Source: Caprella mutica (Eukaryota > Arthropoda > Malacostraca > Amphipoda > Caprellidae). Taken from it: DNA of 64,000 nt. This document shows positions 47,605 to 59,726 of this stretch, piece after piece. A program made the position numbers and the translations under genes. How positions within the stretch are numbered: position 1 is the stretch's first letter; the number at the start of each line of letters is the position of its first letter. The notes beneath the pieces are model-generated. The model had not been told where the DNA came from, searched no databases, and was given only the letters and a program-made list of their open reading frames with translations. Location of the stretch: positions 186,001-250,000 of the forward strand of contig CANNZV010000272.1 of the NCBI GenBank assembly GCA_947561585.1, written 5' to 3'.

Positions 47605-49199
47605 CATATATTCATACTATTATCCTTTTTAATAGCTGTTTTTTATATTCAGAGATATAAACTTCTTTTACTTTATCAGCCTATTAAGTGGATCCTATCG
47701 AGTACACGTAACATACAGTAGAAGCAATAGTACATCTATTAGGCAATATAAGTTATCCATCAGATTACACTTATCCCGCCTCTGAGTCAAATTTTTTCTT
47801 TTCATTTTATATAACATAGTCTATCATTTAAATGAGCTGCAAAAACAATTTGCCATCGTGCTCTATTGTTATTTGTTATCTACTATAAAATATCATTTTA
47901 ATGTGTTTACTGTATAGTGACAAAACAACCGGTTTCTAGAAAACGACCTAACTTGTACTTAAGAATCACTTGCACTTCTTTGTCATCGTTTTGCACTATT
48001 ACTTTCATATTCTCATACTATTATCTTCTCTTATAACAGTATTTTTATATCCAGAAATCAACTTTTGTACCTTATTAGCCTATTAAGTGGATCCTTTCGA
48101 GTACACGTAACATACAATAGAAGTAATAGTACATCTATTAGGTCGTGAGTTATTTATTAGATTACACTTATCGCGTCTCTGAGTGAAGTTTCTTCTTGTC
48201 ATTTTATAAAGCATCGTCTATCATTTAAATGAGCTGCAAAAATAATTTATTATTGTTAATACTCATTTATTATTGTTACATTATCTACTGTAAAAATTTA
48301 TCTTCTTTTGTTATTTATATTTGATTTTAGTTCAAATTTTACTGATGTTTTTTTTTACAGTAAAGTGGCATAATAACAGGTCTACAGTAAAGCAGTCAAA
48401 CCTGTACAATTATCTTTTTGATCATTTATAATCGATTAAAGATTAAATCTTTTTGATGTTTTTTACAGTAAAGTGGCATAATAACAGGTCTATGGTAAAG
48501 CAGCCTTACATGTACTCTAAAACTTGCACTGTCTCCAACTCAAAATATTTTTTCATTCTATATTAGAGACCTGTTGTTGATCGGCGAGCCATCTTTTTTA
48601 CCTATTTCTTTGAAGAAAATATTTATTTCAAAAGTAATTAGGAGGTGAAATCAAAATCATGAATATTTTAGAGCTATTTATTTAAAAAGGAAGTTTACAT
48701 AAGAAGTAGCTATCAATAAAACTTGAAATGAAATTGGAAAATTAGAAACACTAAAATATTTGAAGGAATAAACTAGGATATCGGAAAAATGGGTAAATTA
48801 AAGAAATAAAAGGATCACAAACACGAAGTAAATAGAATAACTGAAAATGCATGAGATACCAGAGAATGAAAAAAAAGCAGAGAATAATGGGTCAGGCATC
48901 ATAGCAGTCTGTCTGAAAAGTTAAGTATTTTAAAAGAGACTGAAGTTGTCTAAATCAAAAGTGACTGAAGTTGGTATCTAATCAGTATCTGCAGTCAGGT
49001 ATCTCAACATCCACTGAAGTTCAGTATATCAACAGTTATTCAAGTCTGGTTCTCAATAGTGCCTAAAGTCGACCATCTCAATTGTGACTGAGAGACCACA
49101 CAATTAACTTTCAATAACTCATCATTTCACTTTTAATGTTTAAAAAGACAGTATGATCCATTCAAAATCAAGAAGAATTAAATTCTCACAAAAGAGAGA

Positions 49200-50101
49200 G
49201 AAAATTCCATTAGAGTTGGTTGGAGAGAGTTGGTAAGGGGTGGACCCAACGGCCTAAATATTCTCCTTCGCGGCCGAGAGGATGCTGAAGACATTCCCTC
49301 TGGATAGGGAGAACCGATTTTTATTGGAACCAGGCAGACTCCGTTGGATCTCTTGTTGACTCAGCAAGGCATCTAACTTTGTAACCGGAGATTAAGGAGG
49401 TCGTACTACCGTACGCTTTTGTGGTCAATACAAAAATTGGCTCAAAAATCTAATGATCCACAAGGTTACAGTTATTCTGACGCTAACGAATCTTCGCTGA
49501 TCCGGCACCTGATTCAGCCTCAACCGCAGAATCATTGAGATATGTTTCGGCAAATGTGTCGATACATTTACATCCCAATTAAAAAAAATTCTAATGCCTG
49601 TTAGGGAACAAAGTGATTTGGAGGTTCACAATCACTTCTGTCAAACCTGAGAGACTCCAGCACTGGAAGAATTCCAGTTCTCTACTAACCTCGTTTTACG
49701 AAATCATTCATTACTGTACATCTTGGTTGAGGTCCAGAACTGTACCTATAAGACAGACTATGCAGTCCTATGATGTCCATCCCATTACTAAAGCGATAAG
49801 TACGTGCTTTGCAAAATTTGGAAGCAATTCTGAGAGCAATGGCTACCCTCAAGACCTCTGTAGCTAACTGTGTTCCTACTGGTTGTATACGAACTGCATA
49901 TAGCCACACTCCAGTTTCCTTACGAGATGCAGATAATGGACGAACTCCCAACCTGATCAGCTCTCGCCAACAAACTTCACAATAAGGAAAAAGCACGATT
50001 TTATCCAATTCTTTTTGACTAGACTCTTGGACTGGTACTCCTCCAAACCCAACAAGAGTTGATTGGCTGCTCCCGAGGGTCATTGATCGTACCACTTTAA
50101 C
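49200..50101 (-). pseudogene. Retroelement C-terminal remnant in U4
   Basis: Open for 136 codons at 49685-50095, differing from U3 by scattered substitutions (for example LGVRPLSAS for LRVRPLSAS). Confidence 0.72.
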
Positions 50102-50396
50102 CTTGACATATTACACATACTTATATTACTCTATAATTAACTGACGCCCGCGCTCGGGTTAGACCAACATCATAAAACAATGAATCTAACTACCATTGTT
50201 TGACCTGAATGAATTTCAGATATTTTTGTTTGGCTGTTCGGGAAAATCTTTTTCTCTTCTTCCAAGGCAAAATGAACCGTAACTTTGATTATTTAATTCG
50301 TTATGCTCACCTAATTCTCGAGAATAGAAAACCACGAATCAGATGGTTCACGTGCACTTCTTTATCACAGTTTTTGCACTATTATTTTCTTATACT

Positions 50397-51551
50397 CAGA
50401 GATGGGCATAAATACTCGCGAAAAAAGTATTGAAATACAAATACTTGCGAAAAAAGTATTGAAATACTAAATACTAAATAGCTACTTGGAAAATTATTTA
50501 AATACATTTCAAATACTTTTTGAATACTTCATAAAATATAGTATTTTATCATATAAAAAGGTTGACTGAAAGAAAAAGTTAGGACGTTCAGCCTTTTTTA
50601 AGCTTGAGACTTTTCCCAAAATAGTCAGCATTTTAAGATGAATAACTCGAAAAGGTAACATTTTGATTTATGAAGTCGCTTCCGCAAATAAGTGTTATAC
50701 CTAAATGAAAACAAAGTGCATATCATACTGATTTTTTTCAAAATCGTTTAATACGCCTTTTGTTGTTAAATCAAATAATAAATAATGATAATTCTACACA
50801 TTTACTAATTAAGATGGTTACTGACTTTTCAGATAGCATGATTTGGTTAATTATTTATATTCTTTCTGTTTCTTTATATCTTCTCATTTAATTTTCTGTA
50901 GAGGTAATATAGGATGAACAATTTTATTTATATAACAAAGAAATAGATAAGTATGTATGATAGTACATTTTCTGATTTCATTGCTATTATTCAATAGAAT
51001 AATAACGAGATGCACTTTAGTTTAGACTTTAGACCGTAAAGTGTCTAAGTTAAAGTGCACATTAACCGTAATTTTACGTTAAATAATATCACATATATGT
51101 ATGATTATAATCTTATTTAAAATATATTAATATTTGATGATAATTAAGCACTAGTATATGAAAAAGGTGAAGGATGAAAACCAAAGATAGCTATGGAGGA
51201 AAGATAAAAACTGAATCACAGGCAGAACTTCAAAAGGGGCACAATGAACATGCTTAGCTTATAGCTAATCAGATCTCATCAACAAATTGTCGATAGTGAC
51301 AGTAAACGTTTGGAACTGTTATATCAAGTTTATTTCAATTGAAAATTATTGTTTATTTTCTAATTATTTTCATACTTCACTTGGGCTTTACTTGATAACT
51401 ATTAATTTAATAACAAATTATAGAAAAGTATTTAAATACAATGTATTTAAATACATAATGGCAGAAGTATTTATAAATTCCTTTTTTAACTTCTCAAAAG
51501 TATTTAAATACTGTATTCAAATACATTGTATTTAAATACTGCCCAACTCTG
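50397..51551. mobile_element. hAT-like insertion in U4
   Basis: Same site as in U2 and U3; 1,155 bp, with a small deletion near 51425 removing one ATTTAAATAC-rich segment. Confidence 0.8.
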
Positions 51552-52375
51552 CATATATTCATACTATTATCCTTTTTAATAGCTGTTTTCTATATTCCGA
51601 GATATAAACTTCTTCTACTTTATCAGCCTATTAAGTGGATCCTATCGAGTACACGTAACATACAGTAGAAGCAATAGTACATCTATTAGGCAATATAAGT
51701 TATCCATCAGATTACACTTATCCCGCCTCTGAGTCAAATTTCTTCTTTTCATTTTATATAACATAGTCTATCATTTAAATGAGCTGCAAAAACAATTTGC
51801 CATCGTGCTCTATTGTTATTTGTTATCTACTATAAAATATCATTTTAATGTGTTTACTGTATAGTGAAAAAACAACCGGTTTCTAGAAAACGACCTAACT
51901 TGTACTTAAGAATCACTTGCACTTCTTTGTCATCGTTTTGCACTATTACTTTCATATTCTCATACTATTATCTTCTCTTATAACAGCATTTTTATATTCA
52001 GAAATCAACTTTTGTACCTTATTAGCCTATTAAGTGGATCCTTTCGAGTACACGTAACATACAATAGAAGTAATAGTACATCTATTAGGTCATGAGTTAT
52101 TTATTAGATTACACTTATCCCGTCTCTGAGTGAAGTTTCTTCTTGTCATTTTATAAAGCATCGTCTATCATTTAAATGAGCTGCAAAAATAATTTATTAT
52201 TGTTAATACTCATTTATTATTGTTACATTATCTACTGTAAAAATTTATCTTCTTTTGTTATTTATATTTGATTATAGTTCAAATATTACTGATGTTTTTT
52301 TACAGTAAAGTGGCAGTAAAGCAGTCAAACCTGTACAATTTTCTTTTTGGTAATTTATAATCGATTAAAGTTAAT

Positions 52376-53205
52376 TAAAATAGAAATTATAATGAAAAGT
52401 AGGTATACTCAATAAATAACTCATGTAAATCTTTCTCTCATTTTTATAGTTATACGTATTTCAAATATTAGTTGTTACAATGCAATCACTCATTCGATTT
52501 CATAATTAAATATTTATTTTCCATCGATAGTTTGTTGTTTAATGTATGCTGAGTAGATTTGGTAACGTAATTTGGAAAGTATAGTTAATAACTAACTAAC
52601 AATAACACATAATGTTGGTAGGTATATCTATACTAAAGGAAATAACTTAAATTCTTATAGAGTAAGTATCGAATCGTCGGACAGACCGATTTGTCGGACA
52701 AATGAGTTCAAATACCAATATGTAAAGAAGTTTTACGTCATACGAGGCCAGGTGATAGGTAGTCAGGTAGAGTTGTATTTTCTTAACAATTTGATGTAAT
52801 TTTGAAGCTATCCTTTGAGTATTTATGAAATAATTGGACTGACAGTGAAAAAAATTAGATTTTGTCATTATTTGAATCTAGCAGAAATAAAACCACCATA
52901 TATGGCAAAAGATATTACAGATTACCTATACGATTCATGTCGCTCTACCAAAAAGGAATGGGTGCTTCAGGAGTGCTGCCATGATGATATTGTGGAACAA
53001 ACCATTTTAAAAAATTAGGCATGCTAGTTTCATAAAGGTTTGTCCGATAATTCGATTCAAAATTAAGATAAATCGTTTATTTCGGACATCTGTCCGACGT
53101 TTCAATTTCCTATTAAATATCAAATCGATTCTTCGATTACTTGTTTGAAGAATCTATTATGATCGTAAGAAAAGTTTTTGAAACTATTTACATCCATATG
53201 TTTTA
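52376..53205. other. AT-rich interval with TTGTCGGACAAAT inverted motifs
   Basis: GTCGGACAGACCGATTTGTC (52677-52696) and TTTCGGACATCTGTCCGACG (about 53081-53100) face each other around a 67-codon plus-strand ORF (52815-53018). I recognise no family in the ORF. Possibly a small decayed transposon. Confidence 0.4.
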
Positions 53206-53776
53206 ATTACCTTCGCAAATTTGCGTAAGATCATATTTTACCCGGCATTCATTTATTTATCATCTTGTTATTCGCGTAACTGAAAAAGACTTTATTTATC
53301 AACCAAATTGCCTGAAATTTAGTGAAACGATTGGTCAATGTCCAGTGACCCTCTGGTAGAATTTTGGGAGTGACCCGGTCAAAGATCATGGTCATGGTCA
53401 TTTATAACTCAAAAAGTATTATACCACATTGCATGAAACTTGGTGCGATGACTGGTCAATATACAGGAACCTTTTTTTAGATTTTCGGAGTGATCGGATT
53501 AAAGGTGAAAGATCAAGGTCAATACCATTTATAATTCAATAACTCAAAAATCATTCAAACAAATTGTCTGAAATTTGATGAGACGAATGGTCAATATCCA
53601 GAAACCATCTGGTGGAATTTTTGGAGTGATCCGGTCAAAGGTCAAGGTCATTTACAACTCAAAGAGTACTGAACCATATTGCATGAAACTTGGTAGGACG
53701 ATTTTATTATCCAGTTACCAGTTTATTAGAATTTAGGAGCGATAGTATGCGCTCCTACGATTGCCCGTAACCTAGT
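53206..53776 (+). repeat. Repeat B, copy 4, near full length
   Basis: The 5' end is AATTACCTTCGCAAATTTGC, with three internal units including CCGGTCAAAGGTCAAGGTCA (53631-53650). The 3' end has TATGCGCTCC, then GTAACCTAG and T; the GGCGAAGG of its 3' subterminal block is deleted. Confidence 0.82.
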
Positions 53777-54689
53777 TGATGATGTTATGTCTTAACAATA
53801 TTTATTTTACTCAGAGTACAATTACATAATAACAATAAAAACTAGCACCATATAATTAGGTGATAATCGAGTTGCACTGTTCCTGTGACCGACCACATCA
53901 CCTTCCAACTGATGTTTATTTACTTAGAAAAACTAAAATAATCATCATGTTTCAAACAAAGTGACCAAACTTTAATTATAGTCTTTGAAATATTGTGTTT
54001 TGAAAAAACTTATGATTTTAAGTGGACAGTCACGGTTTTCAAACCGTTTTTTTTATTAGTAAAGATACAATTTTGAAACTTCTCACATGTTTATATCATG
54101 TCTTATGCACCAACTTTCTATTAGAAAAAAAAATTGTGCAACTTCCCACCCCCCAAAAGTGGGGTTCATAAAAAATTAATATCTCAAAAACTATAAGATA
54201 CAAAGAGATGCAGTTTTCAAATATCGATTGCTAGGGAGTTTTTACATAAAAGTGTTAAAAGTGCGCTTCTCTTCATAGGTCTCATATATGAGATATTTGG
54301 TGCATAAAAGAATAAAAAGGAAAGAATTTTTCATGGATAAGAAGAGAAGATATGAAGAGCGTGGAAAGGATGCCAACACATTGCTGAACATTATGCAATT
54401 TACCATTTGCCTCGTTTCATGAAAAATATAAAGTAAAATCGCTGTTACATGTCTAAATAAACGTAAAAATGAATAATCACATTCACTTACTTCCCTTTCT
54501 GAAATTCGTGAGGGTTCGTCCAAGACCAACCCCCCTCCTCCCGCCTTGATAACTAACTGCAGCGTATGAAGTAGAAGGCTCCTCCTTACGTAATAGGGTC
54601 AGGTTGGCATGCAAATTTGTGAGAGTCTTTCTAAGACTATCTGTCTTAATAAAAAATAAAATAAAAGCGAAGAAATTCGATTGCTTTAT
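53777..54689. other. Interval between two inverted repeat B copies
   Basis: No gene recognised. Local features: AACGGT-type hairpin near 54028-54047 (ACGGTTTTCAAACCGT) and CCACCCCCCAAAAGTGGGG at 54148-54166. Confidence 0.45.
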
Positions 54690-55264
54690 CAACTAGATTA
54701 CGTGCACTCGGTAGAGTGAATACCTTCGCCGCTGCTTTGGCCCGTTCCCTCCCAAAATCTAATAAACTGGTAACTGGATAATAATCAATCGTCCTACTAA
54801 ATTTCATTCAATGTGGTTCAATACTTTTTGAATTATAAATGACCTTGACCTTTGACCATATCGCTTCCAAAATTCTACCAGATTGATTCTGGACATTGAC
54901 CAATCGTCCCACAAATTTCAGACAATTTGGTTGGATAATTTTTGAGCTATAAAGGCCTTGACCTTGATCGTTGACCTTTAATTGAATAAACAAAATTATT
55001 CCTGTATGTTGACCAATCGTCCCACCAAGTTTCATGCAATATGGTTCAATACTTTTTGAGTTATACATGACCATGACCTTGACCTTTGACCGGGTCGCGC
55101 CCAAAATTTTACCAGAAGGTTATTGGAGATTGACCAATCGTTTCACTAAATTTCAGGCAATATGGTTTAACACTATTCTAGTTACGCGAAAAACAAGATG
55201 ATAAATAAATATATGAATGACGGGTAAAATATGACCTTACGCAAATTTGCGAAAGTAATAAGGG
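54690..55264 (-). repeat. Repeat B, copy 5 (reverse), near full length
   Basis: Reads, reversed, from CTAGATTACGTGCACTCGG through ATACCTTCGCCGC, three internal units with TGACCTTGACCTTTGACC, to CGCAAATTTGCGAAAGTAAT. It faces copy 4 across 0.9 kb. The hairpin CACTC/TACC/GAGTG next to the CTAG end is perfect here. Confidence 0.84.
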
Positions 55265-56203
55265 ATATCAATGAGGGATATCGCCTAAAATGTGATGTGC
55301 TATTTCAAGTATAATTAAAAAACTTCGATAGTGTGTCGATAATGCGTTTTATTGCATCAAGTTCCACTAATATTGTTTATATTTTATCCCGGAGTATCGG
55401 CAGTTGCGCCCAAGACAATTGAGCCAAATAAAATGGAGGCTTAGATAAATTTGTGTCACCAGAAAAAATGAAGAAGTGATGGCCTACTTTGTTATTAAAG
55501 TTGAAACGGTCTTCTATTAAGTAAAGTTAATACCGTAGAGTCTGATAAAACAAATTTTCAAACAAAAGCAAAATATTGATATCCTGGGATATCAATATAC
55601 CTACCTACACAGAGACCATTCTAAGTGTCCCATTACCAAGGGACAGTATGAAAAAAATACTTCACTATAATTATAAGACTTTTAGTTACATAATAAATGC
55701 TCTTAAAATTATTTATCATAAATTACCAATTTAACATGCGTCTGAAGTTTTGAAAACATTTCGATTTTTGCCCGAAATATCGATTTTTCGGTATATATTT
55801 TGTATATAATTAAAACATCAAAAATTTATACCAAGAGGAAGAAACAAAACTTAAAAAATATTTTATCATGTATCGACATTCCTTTAAGCTTACATTTCAA
55901 TCATCAGAATTTAAGTGAATGAAAAAATGCGCGTACACTATCATTTTGAATGAAACAAGACGTATGTAATCGTCCGACCATGTGATTTTTACACTACTTA
56001 CCTATGTAGTTACCCATCGATGGCAACCTAAATTACTGTAGCTGTCTATTAATTTTAGTCACAACCTAGGTAGTAACTAACTACCTAGGTAGTTAGTAAT
56101 TAATTACCTAACGTGTGTCACTTCTTAACATATAAACCTAAAGCATATAAAACCAAGGCTGTTTTAATATTTTAGAGGTAATTTATGCAGTTTTGGGGTG
56201 GGA
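55265..56203. other. AT-rich interval with CCTAGGTA palindromes
   Basis: No gene seen. ACCTAGGTAG palindromes recur at 56066 and 56081. CCCAAGACAATTGAGCC at 55408-55424 resembles the 32.6-kb short repeat. Confidence 0.45.
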
Positions 56204-56211
56204 CACACGCC

Positions 56212-56700
56212 CAAGGTTCATAGACTATAACAGGTTAAACGAATAGGGAAAAAATTGGCATTGAGAAAACAACATTTTCTGTCTTCCTTCTTGAATATCT
56301 CTTAAACGGTAGATTGAACTCCCGCGTGAGTCAGAATAGAATTCTTTAGAATTTTATAATCTATCGAATGGTATAAAAATATTTGAATAAAATGGTTTTT
56401 TTCACTGCAAAAAGAACAAAAAACTAACTGCTATTCACGTCGTTGTCCTTGACCGTTGATTAATGGGCACTGGTCAACATTCATCTGCTTTAATTACTGT
56501 AGCTAAAAGGCTAAAATAAGATCAAAAATAATATTGCAATAATAAAATAAGAAATATACAATATAAAATGTCAATTATTGTAACGTACATAGGTTTTAAT
56601 CTAAAGAATAGGTTTTCCTCTAAAGAATTTGTAGACGCAGCTCTTAGTAACATTTCGTACAATTTCTATTCGTTTAACCTGTTATAGTCTATGAACCTTG
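56212..56700. mobile_element. hAT-type MITE, 489 bp, perfect 8-bp duplication
   Basis: CACACGCC at 56204-56211 and again at 56701-56708. The two ends are perfect inverted repeats for 35 bp, beginning CAAGGTTCATAGACTATAAC. The interior is noncoding, with CCGTTGATTAATGGG near its middle. Perfect duplication and perfect ends suggest a recent insertion. Confidence 0.9.
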
Positions 56701-56708
56701 CACACGCC

Positions 56709-57673
56709 CTCATTGCAGGCTTACCGAACCTGGTACTATTGTTCCAGATTTGGTACTTTTGCTCTCTTGTATTTCTAAATAGTACTAGATTAGTACTATT
56801 TCCTCTTCTTAATTATCTCATTTTTCAAGAATATTATCAATTTTTACGAACATACAGTGAAAAAAACGTTGGATTTCATAGAAATTTAAGGTTTTTGGTA
56901 CTTTTGTGTCCAATCTGGTACTTTTTCAGTGTGTAATCTGGTACTATCAGGAAAATACTTTCAGCAACCCTGCCATATTGTCTCATTCATCAAACTTTTT
57001 TTGAGCGGACAGGTTGTGCTCTGTCAGTCACGACCGTATTGAACACCAATTTGTCTATTTTTTCCGGTAAGTATTAGAATTAAATATTTATGACCTGTTC
57101 ATTGTCTCAATTAATTGATGAAGTTATTTAACCAATAAGGTACCTAGGTAATAAATTTGATTCCTAAACATACAGGCTTTACCTACATAGGTAGCTGCTA
57201 CTCGAGGCAATTGAAAAATTTGAACCTAAGCAGACATATTGTGATAATGAATTAATAATGATTAAATAGGTGGCAATAATTACGATTTTAGTTGAATTGT
57301 TATACCTAAGTAAGAATTAAAAGCTTTAAATAATTATGAATAAAATGTAGGTATACACCGTAAGTATACGTACGTATTTTTTTATTTATGGTGCAATATT
57401 GTGATTCTGTTGCAATATTCCAGGCAGAACTTTATATAAAATGAGTTGTAGCTTTACTAGGAATATTAACAGAGTATTTAGAATCCACGATACTTGAATG
57501 TATCATGGATACCAATTAATACCTAATAAATTATGATTATTATACCGTTTTATCTTATATGACCGGAGTTATTGAACCGACCGACAAATCGGAACTTACA
57601 CTACCTGAAAGTGTCAGAATATCTTTGCTTTTTAAATGAGTAACTGTATCTTCAGATTATCAAATTGCTATTG
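56709..57673. other. AT-rich interval with repeated TGGTACTATT/TTTGGTACTTTT
   Basis: No gene. 56730-56960 has six dispersed CTGGTACT or TTGGTACT motifs. CAACCGACCGACAAATCGG-like sequence near 57575-57593 resembles the motif at 52677. Confidence 0.4.
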
Positions 57674-57914
57674 GTATTTGTTAGAGATGCACCGATACTC
57701 TTGGTAATTGGTATCGGATCCCAAAAAATAGTTCAAATATTACCGATACCAATTACTTTTTCAAATTAGGTAGTATATATATTGGTATTAGTTTTCAATT
57801 GAACATTAATAGCATATACCTATGTTCATCCGATTTACGATTGGAAGAAATCAAGATACGATTTAAATAATACTATCGTATATGAATTAGGTAGTCTCTA
57901 ATTCATTTTTAGTT

Positions 57915-59717
57915 TCATTATGATACCTACTTCGATAGTTACATTATGATACCTACTTCGATAGTTACATTATGATACCTACTTCGATAGTTACATTATG
58001 ATACCTACTTCGATAGTTACATTATGATACCTACTTCGATAGCTACATTATGATACCTACTTCGATAGGTACACTGTGCTACCTACTTCGATAGTTACAT
58101 TGAAATACTTAATTCGATAGGTACACTGTGCTACCTACTTCGATAGTTACATTAAAATACTTAATTCGATAGGTACACTGTGCTACCTACTTCGATGGGT
58201 ACACTGTGCTACATACTTCGATGGGTACACTGTGCTACCTACTTTGATAGGTACACTGTGCTACCTATTTTGATAGGTACACTGTTCTACTTACTTTGAT
58301 AGGTACACTGTGCTACCTACTTTGATAGGTACACTGTGCTACTTGCTTTGATAGGTACACTGTGCTACCTGCTTTGATAGGTTCACTGTGCTATCTGCTT
58401 TGATAGGTACACTATGCTACCTGCTTTGATAGGTACACTGTGCTACCTACTTTGAAAGGTGCACTGTGCTACCTACTTTGATAGGTACACTGTGCTACCT
58501 ATTTTGATAGGTACACTGTTCTACTTACTTTGATAGGTACACTGTGCTACCTACTTTGATAGGTACACTGTGCAACTTGCTTTGATAGGTACACTGTGCT
58601 ATCTGCTTTGATAGGTACACTATGCTACCTGCTTTGATAGGTGCACTGTGCTACCTACTTTGATAGGTACACTGGGCTACCTACTTTGATAGGTACACTG
58701 TGCTACCTACTTTGATAGGTACACTGTGCTACCTGCTTTGATAGGTACACTGTGCTACCTACTTTGATAGGTACACTGGGCTACCTACTTTGATAGGTAC
58801 ACTGGGCTACCTACTTTGATAGGTACACTGTGCTACCTACTTTGATAGGTACACTGTGCTACCTACATTGATAGGTACCCTGGTTTTTCTACCTACTTTG
58901 ATAGGTATACTGTGCTACCTACTTTGATAGGTACACTGCGCTACCTACTTTGATAGGTACACTGTACTACCTACTTTGATAGGTACACTGTGCTACCTAC
59001 TTTGATAGGTACGCTGTGCTACCTACTTTGATAGGTACGCTGTGCTACCTACTTTGATAGGTACGCTGTGCTACCTACTTTGATAGGTACACTGTGCTAC
59101 CTACTTTGATAGGTACACTGTGCTACCTACTTTGATAGGTACGCTGTGCTACCTACTTTGATAGGTACGCTGTGCTACCTACTTTGATAGGTACACTGTG
59201 CTACCTACTTTGATAGGTACACTATGCTACCTACTTTGATAAGTACACTGTACTACCTACTTTGATAGGTACACTATGCTACCTACTATGATAGGTACAC
59301 TGTGCTACCTAATTTGATAGGTACACTGTGCTACCTAATTTGATAGGTACACTGTGCTACCTACTTAGATAGGTAAACTGTGCTACCTACTTAGATAAGT
59401 AAACTGTGCTACCTACTTCGATAGGTACACTGCACTACATCGATAGGTACACTGTACTACTTCGATAGGTACACTGTACTACTTCGATAGGTACACTGCA
59501 CTACTTCGATAGGTACACTGCACTACTTTGATAGGTACACTGCACTACTTTGATAGGTACACTGCACTGCTTCAATAGGTACACTGCACTTCTTCAATAG
59601 GTACACTGCACTTCTTCAATAGGTACACTGTACTACTTCGATAGCTACACTTTACTTTATCGATAGTTACACTGTACTATTTTGATAGGTAATCTGTATT
59701 CCTTCGATAGGTACACT
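57915..59717 (+). repeat. 26-bp satellite GATAGGTACACTGTGCTACCTACTTT
   Basis: About 69 units (length divided by period) inside the hAT-like element. The left edge has ACATTATGATACCTACTTCG variants, the centre is uniform, and the right edge (59440-59700) has units shortened to 20-21 bp with CACTGCACTACTTCGATAGG. This gradient is usual for arrays homogenised by unequal exchange. Confidence 0.93.
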
Positions 59718-59726
59718 GTTCCTTGA

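Larger units (their letters stand above)
44570..48547 (+). repeat. Tandem array unit U3, 3.98 kb
   Basis: Carries the hAT-like insertion but ends without the TTAA MITE. Subrepeat motifs at 47672 and 48073. Confidence 0.92.
48548..52375 (+). repeat. Tandem array unit U4, 3.8 kb, right edge of the array
   Basis: Carries the hAT-like insertion. Similarity to the other units stops after AATCGATTAAAGTTAATT at about 52375, exactly where U1 and U2 have the TTAA MITE. Part of the GTGGCATAATAACAGG block is deleted at 52312. Confidence 0.9.

Noticed and set aside
36372..52330. The ACAGTAAAGTGGCATAATAAC blocks as pogo/Tigger terminal repeats
   Set aside because: They resemble CAGTAAA-type ends, but I found no TA-flanked inverted partner or transposase, so I left them as part of the array unit.
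36458..52375. LTR retrotransposon or rDNA-type repeat as explanation for the four units
   Set aside because: No TG...CA ends, primer-binding site, gag-pol or rRNA sequence; units carry a minus-strand retroelement fragment and other insertions, so a segmental tandem duplication fits better.
52815..53018. 67-codon ORF with an ECC motif
   Set aside because: Considered as a small secreted or insulin-like peptide, but there is no signal peptide, no matching cysteine spacing and no family resemblance.
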